From the NCBI RefSeq assembly GCF_001530125.1, contig NZ_LDUG01000048.1, positions 81,858 to 145,857 on the forward strand: a stretch of 64,000 bases of DNA, written 5' to 3'. This document shows, piece after piece, positions 6,455 through 16,638 of this stretch. The notes beneath the pieces are model-generated. The model was not told where the DNA came from. It made no database searches and worked only from the letters and a program-made list of their open reading frames with translations. Each line of letters begins with the position of its first letter. Position 1 is the first letter of the stretch. Source of the DNA: Thiobacillus denitrificans. GTDB lineage: Bacteria > Pseudomonadota > Gammaproteobacteria > Burkholderiales > Thiobacillaceae. Position numbers and translations under genes: made by a program.

Positions 6455-8246
6455 AGTTCCGACGTACGATTCATTCCAGGCCACGCCGACCGCCCAGCCG
6501 CAGACGCGTTTCGATGCTCCTGCGATGGTCGACACCGCGGGCAAGCAGGCGCAGCAGACCGGCCAGGCGCTGATGCAGTCCGGCGGGCAGCTCGGCCAGG
6601 TCGCGCTCGACATGCAGCGCGATGCCAACAAGACGCGGATCGACGACGCCACCAATCAGGCGGTCAAGCTCGATACCGACCTGCGCCTCGACATGCTCAA
6701 GCTGGAAGGCCGCAACGCGCTGGAGCGCCCGGACGGCCTGAGCCTGGCCGACGAGTACGGCAAGAAGCTCAAGCAAGGGCTGGACGGCATCACCGCCAGC
6801 CTTGGCAACGAGGCGCAGAAGCAGGGATTCGCGCATGTTGGGTCGCAGATCAGCGGCAAGCTGTACGCGCTGGCCAGTGGCCACATGGTCAAGCAGCAGG
6901 AAACGCACCAGAAGGAAATCTGGCAGACCGGCATCGAGACGGCGACCGAGCGCGCCACGCTGCTGTACGCCGACACCGAAGAACGCCTGCGCTCGCAGGA
7001 GGCGATCAAGACTATCACCGCCGAGATGGCGCAGAAGTACGGCTTGGACAAGGATGTCGCCGACCGCGCCTATACCGAGGCGGTCAGCCCGATGCACTCG
7101 GGAATCATCAAGACTCTGATCGCCGACGACAAGGCCGACGTGGCGAAGGCCTACTACGACGAGAACAGCGCCAGCATGACCCTGCAGGCGCGCGCCCAGG
7201 TGCAGGGGCATATCGCCGAGGCCGGCAGCACCAAGATGGCCGAGACGACCGCCGATGAAGTGTGGTCGCGGATCGGCCCGGCAGACGCCAATTCACCGGT
7301 GCGCCTGTTCGATATGGAAAAGCAACTGCGCGCCGAACTGGCCGGCAGCCCGGACGCCATGAAGAAGGGTGTGTCCGCCCTGCGTGAGCGCGCCTCCGCG
7401 TTCAATGCCCAGCAGGCCGAAGTGCTGGCCGGCGGCATCAATGGCGTGTGGGGCATGATCGACGCTGGCGCCGGCATGCGCAAGGTGCAGAACGGCCAGG
7501 CATGGCTTGAGCTTCCCGAGAAGGACCGCCACGACATCAGGAAGACGCTTGAATCCGAAGCCCACGCCCGAGAGAGCCGCGCCTATACCGCAGAAAGCCG
7601 TTCCCTGGTGCGCTCACAGCGCAACGAGAAATCCTTGCTGCTGCAGAACGGCGACCAGTACCTGACCGACACCGACCCTGCCGTGCTGGCGCGGATGAGT
7701 CGCGCCGAGGTCGAGGCCAAGCGCAGCACCTTCGGCCTGGAAGCGACCAAACAGCTTTTGTCCAAGTGGGACACCTTGCAGAAGCCGGGCAAGCTGTCCG
7801 AAGCCAAGATGGACAAGCAGGACTTCGACATGGTGGCCGACAGCCTTGGGCTTTCTCCGTATTCGAGAGGGATCAACGAGGACAAGAGGCGCGCGCTGGG
7901 CACCCTTCAGTTCCGCGTCGAGCAGTTGATTAATCGCCAGCAGCAAGGCGGCATCACGCTAACCCGCGAACAGAAGATGGACCTAATGAAGAAGGAAATG
8001 GCGCAGGAGGTCATCGTCGACGGCGGGATGTTCAGCCGCGATCGCAGCGTTCCGGTGATCGCGCTCAACCCCGACCAGATCGGCGACGTGGTAATCCCGC
8101 AGGCCGACCGCTCGACCATCGCGCAAAAGATGGCCGAACGCTACCGGCGCAATCAAGACCCGCTGTTCGCCCCCACCGAAGACAACCTGCGCCACTGGTA
8201 CTTGATGAGCAAGAGCCAGTCCGCAAACCTGATTAAAGGCCCGTAA
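6447..8246 (+). CDS. Podovirus-type internal virion (ejection) protein, 599 aa
   Basis: A long, mostly helical, Gln/Ala/Lys-rich protein without signal peptide or membrane segment. Length, composition and position directly before a giant protein fit the T7 gp15-like internal core proteins, which are ejected with the DNA and help form the channel across the envelope. Sequence identity to a named family is not recognised, so the call rests on architecture. Its stop TAA at 8244-8246 shares its last A with the ATG of the giant gene (TAATG), giving tight translational coupling. Confidence 0.6.
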   Translation: MPKVPTYDSFQATPTAQPQTRFDAPAMVDTAGKQAQQTGQALMQSGGQLGQVALDMQRDANKTRIDDATNQAVKLDTDLRLDMLKLEGRNALERPDGLSLADEYGKKLKQGLDGITASLGNEAQKQGFAHVGSQISGKLYALASGHMVKQQETHQKEIWQTGIETATERATLLYADTEERLRSQEAIKTITAEMAQKYGLDKDVADRAYTEAVSPMHSGIIKTLIADDKADVAKAYYDENSASMTLQARAQVQGHIAEAGSTKMAETTADEVWSRIGPADANSPVRLFDMEKQLRAELAGSPDAMKKGVSALRERASAFNAQQAEVLAGGINGVWGMIDAGAGMRKVQNGQAWLELPEKDRHDIRKTLESEAHARESRAYTAESRSLVRSQRNEKSLLLQNGDQYLTDTDPAVLARMSRAEVEAKRSTFGLEATKQLLSKWDTLQKPGKLSEAKMDKQDFDMVADSLGLSPYSRGINEDKRRALGTLQFRVEQLINRQQQGGITLTREQKMDLMKKEMAQEVIVDGGMFSRDRSVPVIALNPDQIGDVVIPQADRSTIAQKMAERYRRNQDPLFAPTEDNLRHWYLMSKSQSANLIKGP

Positions 8247-11200
8247 TGGATCTCGACGAGTTGATGGACCGCAGCACCCAACCTGTGGCCGCGCCTGATA
8301 CGGTTGACGACGCCATGGACGCCTACAGCGGCGCGCAGACCGGGGCAGTCCGTGCCGGCGCCACCCTGGCGCTCGACAGCAACCCGGACGAGATCGCGCG
8401 CCAGAAGCGCATCGCGCAATCGCTCGGCGTTCCTTTGGCCGCAGTCGAGGCCGACCCAGAATTCGCCACCCGCGAGCAGCGCGTGCGCAGCATCGAGCAG
8501 GCCACCGCCAATTCCCCGGCGCTGCGGCAGAAGTTTAGCGATGCCGACTTTGCCAAGCTGGCTGCTGACAACGTGGATAACCTGTCTGGTATCGAGCAGC
8601 TTTTGCGCTCGGCCAAGCGCGGATTTACGGCAGGGTTGCGCGGGATGGATGCCGCGGCGGTCGACGATTCGGCGCGCATTCTGACCGCCATCGACACCAT
8701 CGAGCGCGGCGGCGCATTGTCGCCGAACGATCCGCTCGCCTCCATGTTTGCCGGTTCCGGTCGCTCGCCTGACAACCTGGCGCAGATGCGCGCGAAGCAC
8801 CAGGGCCGCGTGACCGAGAACGTCGGCGAGTACGGCAAACGCACGCAAGCGTTGACGAAACTGCAGCCGACCGGCGCCACGGCCGACTTCTACCAGGCGA
8901 AGGGCTGGGGCGATTCGCTCTCGGCCCTGCTGTCTGACCCGTTCGAGATCAGCGCCAACGTCGCCACCGAATCGCTGGGCCTGATGGCGCCGGCTTTGCC
9001 GATGATTGCCGGCGGCGGATTGGCGGGCGGCGCGCGCGGGCTGGCCGGCATGGCAGGCGCCACCTCGACCAACGCCGAATACTCTACCGCCATTGCCGAG
9101 GCGCTGCAGGCGTCCGGCGTGGACCTGAACAACCTGGAAGCGGTGCAGGCGGCAGTTGCCACCCCCGAATTTGCCGAGACCCGACGCCAGGCCACGATCA
9201 AGGCGGCAACCATCGGCGCGTTCGACGCTGCCACCGCGGGCATGGCCGGCGTGCGGCTGCGTCCGTCGATGGCGGGCAACCTTGCCGCGCAGACCGGCGT
9301 GCAGGCAACCGGCGGGGCGGCGGGCGAAGTCGCCGGCTCGGTCGCATCCGGGCAGGAAGTCAATGCCAGCTCCGTGCTGGCCGAGGCCATCGGTGAAATG
9401 CCGAGCGCCATGATCGACGTGGCCATGATGGCAGGCAAGCGCACGCTCGAAGGCCAGCGCAAGGCCGACCAAGCCGAGCAGCAGGGCGCCTTCATCAAGA
9501 ACCTGAACAAGCTCGCCGCCGCCGACAAGCTGCTGGCGCGCGACCCCGAAACCTTCCAGAGCTTCATCGCCGCCGTCGCCGAAGACGGCCCGGTGCAGAA
9601 TGTCTTCATCGACGGCCGCACCCTGATGCAGTCCGGCATGGCGCCGCGGCTGGCCGAACTGTCGCCGGCCGTGCTCGAGCAGCTTGACCGCGCCATCCTC
9701 ACCGGCGGGGTCATCGCCATCCCGGTCGACGAATACGCCGCCCGCATCGCGCCGACCGAATTCGCGCCGCAGCTACTCGACCACCTGAAGACCGACGTTG
9801 AAGGATTCAGCCGCGCCGAAGCTGCCGACTTCATGGCGAACCAGGGCGCCGAGCTGAAGGCCGAATTCGAGCGGGTGATTGGAACACAGTCAGACGCCGA
9901 CACATTCCGCGCCTCACATGATGTTGTGAAGCAGGACATTATCGGGCAACTCAACACCGCAGCACGCTTCACCCCGCAGGTCAACGATGCCTATGCCACG
10001 CTGGTGGCCGCGCGCACAGCAGTTCGCGCGGCGCAGATGGGGATGACGCCCGAGGCATTCCACCAGAAGTATGGGATGAATGCGCGCGGGGCGGAGGTTG
10101 CCGGGGACAAGTTCGATCAGGCCGGCGTATCATTCAAGGAGGGGTCGCGCGGGTCACGCAGCGGCCAAACCGACATGACGCTTACGGCTGACGCTGGTGG
10201 AGAATCTGTCGGGCGGATTGACTACTCCGTTTATCAGGGCCGTCCGTCGGTTCAAATGATAGACGTTCCAGAAGGAAAGCGCCGCAAAGGCTATGCGACC
10301 GAGATGGTCAAGCAGTTGCAGCGGCAATTCCCTGGTGTCGAGATTGACTTTGGCGGACTCACTGAAGAAGGGGCTGCGTTGTACAAGGCGCTCGCCAAAA
10401 CAACCGAGCCGAGCGAGTACGCGCCTGCATTCGATGAACTGGCAGCGGCCATCGCTGAACGCACGGCACTGGAAGAAAAGAATGCGCAACTCGAAGGCAC
10501 GGCTGAACGCGGCGCATGGATCGCTCAGGTTGGCGACCGCTGGAACGAGTTACACGACATCATCAGCGACCTTGAAGGCGAGATTTTCAACAAGTCGCCC
10601 ACCAAGAATCTTATCAATACCTTCGACCCCGCCGACCCCAGCATCCTGAATCAGTCGGCCAACCGCAGCCTATATGAAAAGGCCTGGAAGATGCTGGCCG
10701 GCAACGAGGCGATCTTCCAGAACCCGATGCCGGATTCATTCGACATGGAAGGCGCGGCCAGAGAGATCGATCCCGGCATGAGCGCGGTCGCGGACAAGCC
10801 CGACCTGGACGAGCAGAAAACCGGCATCACGAAGAAGTGGTACGTGACGATGCCGGACGGCACCCACGCCTATGTGATGGAGAACAAGCAGGGCGAAGTG
10901 TGGCTAGACGCCTCGCGGCTGGAAGAGGGCGCGAGTGGCGGCGCCAAGCTGTACCTGTTGGTTGGCAGCTATGCCGAGGGCAACGGCAAAGTGTTCATCG
11001 GCGACCCGGCAGGATTGTCCGACGTGGCCTTGATCCGCCGCACCGAGAACATGCTGTCGCTGGCGCTGCGCTTCGGCAAGACCAGCTTCATGCGCCCGCA
11101 CGAATACCAGATGAACCCCGACGCAAAACAGGGAACAGTTCTTGCTGGTGTTGTGAAGCCGCTTGAGTGGGTTGAAGGCAACGATGCCAACAACATTGAA

Positions 11201-14200
11201 GAATTGATCCGAACAAGCTATGCTAACACCGTCAAGCTCGTCGCGGAGGTCAAGGATGTCACATTCAATTTCGACAAGCAGCGATTCGAGCAGGATGGTG
11301 TTGAGTTCACAAAGGACGGTTTCAAGCGACTTGTCGACGGACTCCCTGGAGCACTTCGCAAACGGGGTCTTTCCAAGATCGTTACGACACGAAACCCCGG
11401 AGGAAAGGGGGGCGCGGCTGAAGATTTCGCGCCAATCGGAATCGCTACGCTTAAAAGAGCGGCTGTCACAAATACCCTGGCACGCGAAACGCGCGCAGGC
11501 CGAGGGGGAGACTTACTGGCTGAGATTGGCCGGTTCGTATCAGGGGAATTAACCGGCCTCGCCGGCACGCTGTATCAGCCTGGCGGCGGCAACACCGCCC
11601 CGCGCGGCTCGTTCTCTCCCGCCACCAACACCGTCACCCTGCTGCAGAACGCCGACCTCTCGACCTTCCTGCACGAATCCGCACATTACTTCTTCGAGTC
11701 CGACATCCAGCTTGCCAGCGAGCTGGCCGGCAAGGCCGAACCGACCCCGGGCGAGCAGCAGATCGTCGACGATGTATCCCGCCTGTTGACTTGGCACGGC
11801 ATCAATGGCGACGTGACCGAGCAGCTGCGCACCTGGCACACGATGGACTTCGAAGAACAGCGCAGCCACCACGAGCGCACCGCTGAGTCGTTCGAAGCCT
11901 ACCTGTTCAGCGGGCAGGCACCGAGCCTGGAACTGCAGCCGATGTTCCAGCGTTTCCGCGCTTGGATGGTCAACGTCTACAAGTCGATCAAGGATTTTCT
12001 TGCCAAGAACCCCGAGGCCGGCAAGCTGAACAACGAGGTGCGGTCGGTGTTCGACCGCATGATTGCGACCCAGGAGCAGATCCAGCTGGCTGAGCAGGCG
12101 CGCAGCCTGACCGCGCTGTTTGCCAGCCCCGAGACTTCCGGCATGACTGCGGACGCCTTTGCTGCCTACCAGGCGCTCGGAACCGACGCGACCAACACCG
12201 CCATCGAGCAACTGCAGGCCAAGGGCTTGCGCGATATGCAATGGCTGACCAACGCGCGCGGCCGTGAGATCAAGAAGCTGCAGAAGGAATCGAAGGCGGC
12301 AAGGGCCGAGGTGACGATGGAAGCCCGCGGCGAGGTGATGCGCCAGCCGGTCTACCGGGCGTGGGACTTCCTGACCCGCAAGCTGTCCGACAACGACAAG
12401 CTGCCGCCGCTGGAAAGGAAGTCAGACCCGGATGTGCTCGACCCGACGCTGGATTCGCTGTTCGTCGCCATCGCCAAGCTGGGCGGCATCCGCAAGGACC
12501 AGGTGTTGTCCGAGTGGGGTGCCGACCCCAAGGACATCCCGCAGTCGGGCCTGTTCGGCAAACCGGTGTGGCGCGTCACCGAAGGCCTGCCGATCGACAG
12601 CATGGCGTCTGCCTTGGCCGAGCACGGCTATCTGCCGCTGAACGAGCACGGCCAGTATGAACTGAACGACCTCGGTGACCGCTTTCTGGCCGAGCTGTCA
12701 GGAGACACCCAATATTCGCACGCCTACCAGCCGCAGGACTTGCTGCCTGGCGAGCAGATCGCCACCCCGGACGGCTTGATGGCGGGGCGGATCGAGTTCG
12801 CCGGCCTTGCCGCCATCGGCATCCCTGAAGAAATCGCCGCCCATCTCAAAACGCTGAAGATGACCGCGACGGACGGGCTGCACCCCGACCTGGTGGCGGT
12901 CCTGTTCGAGTTCAGCTCGGGCGACGAGCTGGTGCGGACGCTCGCCGCCGCGCCGACCCCGAAGGACGCCATCAACGCGCTGGCCGAGCAGATGATGCTG
13001 GAACGCTTCGGTGAACTGTCCAGCCCCGACGCCATCGAGCGCGCCGCCGACCAGGCCATCCATAACGATGTGCGGGCGCGGATGCTGACCACCGAAGTCA
13101 ACGCGCTGGCGCAGGCCACCGGCAAACCGAAAATCCTCGCGTCGGCCGCCAAGGCCTTCGCCGCCGACATGATCGCGCGCCTGAAGGTGCGTGATGTTCG
13201 TCCAGGTCAGTACGCCAACGCCGAAGCGCGCGCAGCGAAGGCCGCGGCCAAGGCCAAAGGCGACATCGCCACCGCTGCCGCCGAGAAGCGCAATCAGGTG
13301 ATCCAGCACTATGCCACCAGCGCGGCCTACGACGCACAGGACGAGGTGAAGGCAACGCTGCGCGCGTGGTCGAAGCTGGTCGCGCGCAAGGACAGCACGA
13401 AGTCGGTGGACATCGACCTGCTGAACGCCGTGCGCGCGATTCTCGGCGAATACGGCATCGCGCCGAAGCGCGCCGAGCGCGCCAGCGAATACCTGAAGTC
13501 GGTGCAGGCCTACGATCCCGAAATGTATGCCGTCATCCAGGCGTCGGTCGAGCGGGCTGAGGCCAACGCCAAGCCGGTCAAGGAATTGACCCTGGACCAA
13601 TTCCGCGGCTTGCGTGACGAAATCGACAGCATCATGCACCTGGCCAAACGCTCGCGGCAGATGGAGATCGACGGCGACCTGCTGGAGATTGCCGACATTC
13701 AGGACGCGCTGGTCGAGCGCATGACCGACTACGGCATCCCGGAAACGATCCCCGGCGAAGGCCAGGCGGTGACCCCGGCCGAGCAGCGGATGAACAAGTT
13801 CAAGTCGCTGCTGGCCTTTGCGCGCCGCGTCGAATCGTGGGTCGGGCAGATGGACGGCACGCAGCAGATGGGGCCGTTCCGCCGCTTCGTGTGGAGCCGG
13901 ATCAGCGATGCTGCCGTGGCCTACCGAGTGGACAAGGCCGCGTACATGAAGCAGTTCCGCGCGCTGGTCGAGTCGATCGCGCCGACGCTCAAGCCTGCGC
14001 TGATCCATTCGCCCGAACTCGGCTACACCTTCGGCAAGGACAGCGGCGGCTCGGCCATCAACGAGATCCTGCACGCCGTGCTGCATACCGGCAACGAGTC
14101 GAACAAGCGCAAGATGCTGCTCGGCCGTGGCTGGGCGGTTGAAGTCGCGCCGGGCCAGCTCGACACGACGCGCTGGAACGCCTTCATTGCGCGCCTGGTG

Positions 14201-15856
14201 GCGGAAGGCAAGCTCACCCCGGCGCATTATGACTTCGCACAGGGCGCGTGGGACTTGCTGGAGTCGATGAAGCCGCTGGCGCAGAAGACGCACCGCGACG
14301 TGTTCGGCAGATACTTCAACGAGGTGACGGCGAATCCGTTCACCGACCCGTTCGGCGTGACCCGTGCCGGCGGCTACGTCCCGGCGATGGTGGACTCGAG
14401 GATCGTGAAGGACGCCGAACTGCGCAAGCTGGCCGACGAGGACAACGCGGCGATGAGCTACGCCTTCCCGACCACGCCCAAGGGCTTCACCCAGGCGCGC
14501 ACCGAATACAACAAGCCGCTGATGCTCGACCTGCGTACCTTGGGCCAGCACGTCGACAAGGTGCTGCTGTTCTCGCACATGGAAATGCCTGTGCGCGAGG
14601 TGCAGCGGGTGCTGTCGAAACGGGTGGGGGAAACGCTCAACCGCATCGACCAGACCGCCATCTCCGGGATGCTGCTGCCGTGGCTCAACCGTTCGGCCAA
14701 GCAGCAGGTGGAAACACCGATTGCCGGGTCAGCCGGGACCATGCGCTTCTTCTCCGTGCTGCGCTCGCACGCCGGCATGGCCGCGATGTTCGGCAACCTG
14801 GCCAACACGGTGCAGCAGTTGACCGGCTTTTCTCTGGCCGCCATCAAGGTCAAGCCGAGCCTGTTGCTGGCGGCGACGGTGGACTTCACCAAGGCGCCGC
14901 GCGAGTTTGCGCAGGCGGTTTCGGAAACGTCCGCCTACATGAACACACGGATGGCGAACGAGGTCTATGCCATGACCGACGCCATCAACGACATCCTGCT
15001 CAACCCTTCACTACTAGAGAAGGGGCAGGCGTGGACGATGCGCCATGCCTATTTCCTGCAGTCAGCTTTCGACAACAGCATGAGTCCGATCATCTGGACG
15101 GCGGCCTACAACCAGGCAAAGCAGGGCGGCGAGACTCACGCCGACGCGGTGCGGCTGGCTGACGGCACGGTGCGGGAGACGCAGGGCGCGATGCAGGCCG
15201 AGGACATCGCTCGCTTCGAGGGTGGCAACGCCTTCGTCCGCATGTTCACGCAGTTCGCCGGCTACTTCAACATGAACGCCAACCTGCTCGGCACGGGCTA
15301 CGCCCAACTGATGCACAACGGCGGACTGCGCAAGAACGCGGGGCGCGGCGTGTTCCTGTTCGTGTTCGGCTTCATGATCCCGGCCGTGGTGGGGGAACTC
15401 ATCATCCAGCTTTTCCGGGGCGGGCCGGGCGATGACGATGACGACGGCGAGTATCTGGACGACTGGATCGCCGCAGTGTTCGGCTGGGCGCCGCTGCGCT
15501 ATGCGACGGCGATGGTGCCGATCGCCGGGCAGGTGGTCAATGCGGCGGTCAACTCCTGGAACAGTAAGCCATACGACGACCGCCTCGCCTCATCGCCCGC
15601 CATCTCCATGCTGGAGTCAGCGGCGCGTGCGCCGGTATCGGTCTACAAAGCGATCGATGGCGATGGCAGCGCACAGAAGGCGGTACGCGACGTGGCCACC
15701 TTGATGAGCATGACGCTTGGACTTCCAGCCAACCTTGCAGCGCGCCCGATCGGCTACGGCGTCGGCGTGATGGACGACGCCACCGATCCGACCAGCGGAT
15801 TTGACTTCGCACGCGGGATATTGACGGGTCAGGTCAGCCCTGACAGCAAGCAGTAA
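8246..15856 (+). CDS. Giant phage polyvalent/ejection protein, 2536 aa
   Basis: A single uninterrupted ORF of 2536 codons. Visible parts: a Gly/Ala-rich hydrophobic stretch at about residues 245-275 that could insert in membranes; a segment near 670-715 with RRKGYAT resembling the acetyl-CoA motif of GNAT folds; a zincin motif HESAH at residues 1143-1147; long helical, Ala/Lys/Glu-rich regions from about 1250 to 1950; and a C-terminal membrane segment near 2366-2390 followed by an acidic patch (GDDDDDGE). This layout matches the multi-domain polyvalent proteins packaged in phage heads and the gp16-type core proteins of podoviruses. No lysozyme or transglycosylase motif was recognised. Parts coding for residues about 630-800 and 955-1105 look less GC-rich than their surroundings, suggesting inserted modules. 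Confidence 0.7.
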   Translation: MDLDELMDRSTQPVAAPDTVDDAMDAYSGAQTGAVRAGATLALDSNPDEIARQKRIAQSLGVPLAAVEADPEFATREQRVRSIEQATANSPALRQKFSDADFAKLAADNVDNLSGIEQLLRSAKRGFTAGLRGMDAAAVDDSARILTAIDTIERGGALSPNDPLASMFAGSGRSPDNLAQMRAKHQGRVTENVGEYGKRTQALTKLQPTGATADFYQAKGWGDSLSALLSDPFEISANVATESLGLMAPALPMIAGGGLAGGARGLAGMAGATSTNAEYSTAIAEALQASGVDLNNLEAVQAAVATPEFAETRRQATIKAATIGAFDAATAGMAGVRLRPSMAGNLAAQTGVQATGGAAGEVAGSVASGQEVNASSVLAEAIGEMPSAMIDVAMMAGKRTLEGQRKADQAEQQGAFIKNLNKLAAADKLLARDPETFQSFIAAVAEDGPVQNVFIDGRTLMQSGMAPRLAELSPAVLEQLDRAILTGGVIAIPVDEYAARIAPTEFAPQLLDHLKTDVEGFSRAEAADFMANQGAELKAEFERVIGTQSDADTFRASHDVVKQDIIGQLNTAARFTPQVNDAYATLVAARTAVRAAQMGMTPEAFHQKYGMNARGAEVAGDKFDQAGVSFKEGSRGSRSGQTDMTLTADAGGESVGRIDYSVYQGRPSVQMIDVPEGKRRKGYATEMVKQLQRQFPGVEIDFGGLTEEGAALYKALAKTTEPSEYAPAFDELAAAIAERTALEEKNAQLEGTAERGAWIAQVGDRWNELHDIISDLEGEIFNKSPTKNLINTFDPADPSILNQSANRSLYEKAWKMLAGNEAIFQNPMPDSFDMEGAAREIDPGMSAVADKPDLDEQKTGITKKWYVTMPDGTHAYVMENKQGEVWLDASRLEEGASGGAKLYLLVGSYAEGNGKVFIGDPAGLSDVALIRRTENMLSLALRFGKTSFMRPHEYQMNPDAKQGTVLAGVVKPLEWVEGNDANNIEELIRTSYANTVKLVAEVKDVTFNFDKQRFEQDGVEFTKDGFKRLVDGLPGALRKRGLSKIVTTRNPGGKGGAAEDFAPIGIATLKRAAVTNTLARETRAGRGGDLLAEIGRFVSGELTGLAGTLYQPGGGNTAPRGSFSPATNTVTLLQNADLSTFLHESAHYFFESDIQLASELAGKAEPTPGEQQIVDDVSRLLTWHGINGDVTEQLRTWHTMDFEEQRSHHERTAESFEAYLFSGQAPSLELQPMFQRFRAWMVNVYKSIKDFLAKNPEAGKLNNEVRSVFDRMIATQEQIQLAEQARSLTALFASPETSGMTADAFAAYQALGTDATNTAIEQLQAKGLRDMQWLTNARGREIKKLQKESKAARAEVTMEARGEVMRQPVYRAWDFLTRKLSDNDKLPPLERKSDPDVLDPTLDSLFVAIAKLGGIRKDQVLSEWGADPKDIPQSGLFGKPVWRVTEGLPIDSMASALAEHGYLPLNEHGQYELNDLGDRFLAELSGDTQYSHAYQPQDLLPGEQIATPDGLMAGRIEFAGLAAIGIPEEIAAHLKTLKMTATDGLHPDLVAVLFEFSSGDELVRTLAAAPTPKDAINALAEQMMLERFGELSSPDAIERAADQAIHNDVRARMLTTEVNALAQATGKPKILASAAKAFAADMIARLKVRDVRPGQYANAEARAAKAAAKAKGDIATAAAEKRNQVIQHYATSAAYDAQDEVKATLRAWSKLVARKDSTKSVDIDLLNAVRAILGEYGIAPKRAERASEYLKSVQAYDPEMYAVIQASVERAEANAKPVKELTLDQFRGLRDEIDSIMHLAKRSRQMEIDGDLLEIADIQDALVERMTDYGIPETIPGEGQAVTPAEQRMNKFKSLLAFARRVESWVGQMDGTQQMGPFRRFVWSRISDAAVAYRVDKAAYMKQFRALVESIAPTLKPALIHSPELGYTFGKDSGGSAINEILHAVLHTGNESNKRKMLLGRGWAVEVAPGQLDTTRWNAFIARLVAEGKLTPAHYDFAQGAWDLLESMKPLAQKTHRDVFGRYFNEVTANPFTDPFGVTRAGGYVPAMVDSRIVKDAELRKLADEDNAAMSYAFPTTPKGFTQARTEYNKPLMLDLRTLGQHVDKVLLFSHMEMPVREVQRVLSKRVGETLNRIDQTAISGMLLPWLNRSAKQQVETPIAGSAGTMRFFSVLRSHAGMAAMFGNLANTVQQLTGFSLAAIKVKPSLLLAATVDFTKAPREFAQAVSETSAYMNTRMANEVYAMTDAINDILLNPSLLEKGQAWTMRHAYFLQSAFDNSMSPIIWTAAYNQAKQGGETHADAVRLADGTVRETQGAMQAEDIARFEGGNAFVRMFTQFAGYFNMNANLLGTGYAQLMHNGGLRKNAGRGVFLFVFGFMIPAVVGELIIQLFRGGPGDDDDDGEYLDDWIAAVFGWAPLRYATAMVPIAGQVVNAAVNSWNSKPYDDRLASSPAISMLESAARAPVSVYKAIDGDGSAQKAVRDVATLMSMTLGLPANLAARPIGYGVGVMDDATDPTSGFDFARGILTGQVSPDSKQ

Positions 15857-15912
15857 TGGTGTGCGTATCGCACACCCGAGTGCACAGCCCACGCAGACAC
15901 TCAGGAGTCGCA

Positions 15913-16182
15913 ATGACGATCAGCAGCACCACCCGCAAGGCGGGACCGTTTGATGGCAACAACGTCTTGGACGCTTTTCCGTTCGCCTTCAAGGTGTTTG
16001 CCGACTCCGATGTGGTCGTGGTCAAGACCGACCCGGACGATATTGAAACCACGCTGACCCTGACCACCGACTACACGGTCAGCCTCAACGCCGACCAGGA
16101 CACCAGCCCCGGCGGCCACGGTTACGCTGCCCTCGGCGCTGGCGACCACCGCCGGCAAGTTGAAGACGAGGAACGGAAATGA
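15913..16182 (+). pseudogene. Frameshifted T7-type tail fibre N-terminal stub
   Basis: The first 68 residues match the N-terminal domain of T7-like tail fibre proteins (FDG-N-V-x-D-x-FPFAFKVFADSDVVVV, then a DYTVSLNADQD segment ending SPGG). At 16117 one extra C shifts the frame: skipping it would continue as TVTLPSALATTAGKL, the expected next strand, before a stop at 16190-16192. The shaft and receptor-binding parts are absent. Start 15913 is chosen because CAGGAG lies just upstream. The gene is therefore broken twice, by frameshift and by loss of the distal part. Confidence 0.7.
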
Positions 16183-16628
16183 CAAGCGCTGACCTGCAGC
16201 ACGACCTCAACCTCACCATCGCCCATGTTGTTGGCCAGGGCGTGGTTGCCATTTCTGCCGGCTTCGAGATTCACCTGGCAGTCAATTGCCACCCCGGCGG
16301 GCAGTCCTTCGATGGAAGTTGCTGGGTGCGTAATCCTGCAGGCGATCTGCCCGAGTCCCTTCGGCGTTCGGTAGCCGTCGCCGGGTGCCTGTCCTCGCTG
16401 GCATTCAATCGCGGCGCGCCGGAAGAAATAGAACCGGTGGAGGCGTTCGGCAAATTGCAATCAGGTGAGCTTGCACTGTCGGAGACAGACGCCGCCATGG
16501 CGGAGGGCCTGACTCTGTCCGACGTGGCTTTCGCCCTCGATGTGCTGAACGGTCGCTGGGCAATCGTCGTCGATGAGGTGGAGCGCATGTCGCCCCACAT
16601 TCTGAACAACACCATTCAAACTCACTAA
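16179..16628 (+). CDS. Hypothetical phage protein, 149 aa
   Basis: A soluble 149-aa protein. It overlaps the end of the tail-fibre stub by 4 bases (ATGA). No known motif, signal peptide or membrane segment is seen. Acidic residues dominate the C-terminal half. It lies inside the virion block between the fibre stub and the gp14-like gene, so a structural or assembly role is possible but unsupported. Confidence 0.55.
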   Translation: MTSADLQHDLNLTIAHVVGQGVVAISAGFEIHLAVNCHPGGQSFDGSCWVRNPAGDLPESLRRSVAVAGCLSSLAFNRGAPEEIEPVEAFGKLQSGELALSETDAAMAEGLTLSDVAFALDVLNGRWAIVVDEVERMSPHILNNTIQTH

Positions 16629-16638
16629 GGGGAAAACC

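Noticed and set aside
12698..14578. 626-aa antisense ORF under the giant gene
   Set aside because: Typical high-GC shadow: the sense frame has clear protein features and no ribosome site or family match is seen on the antisense.
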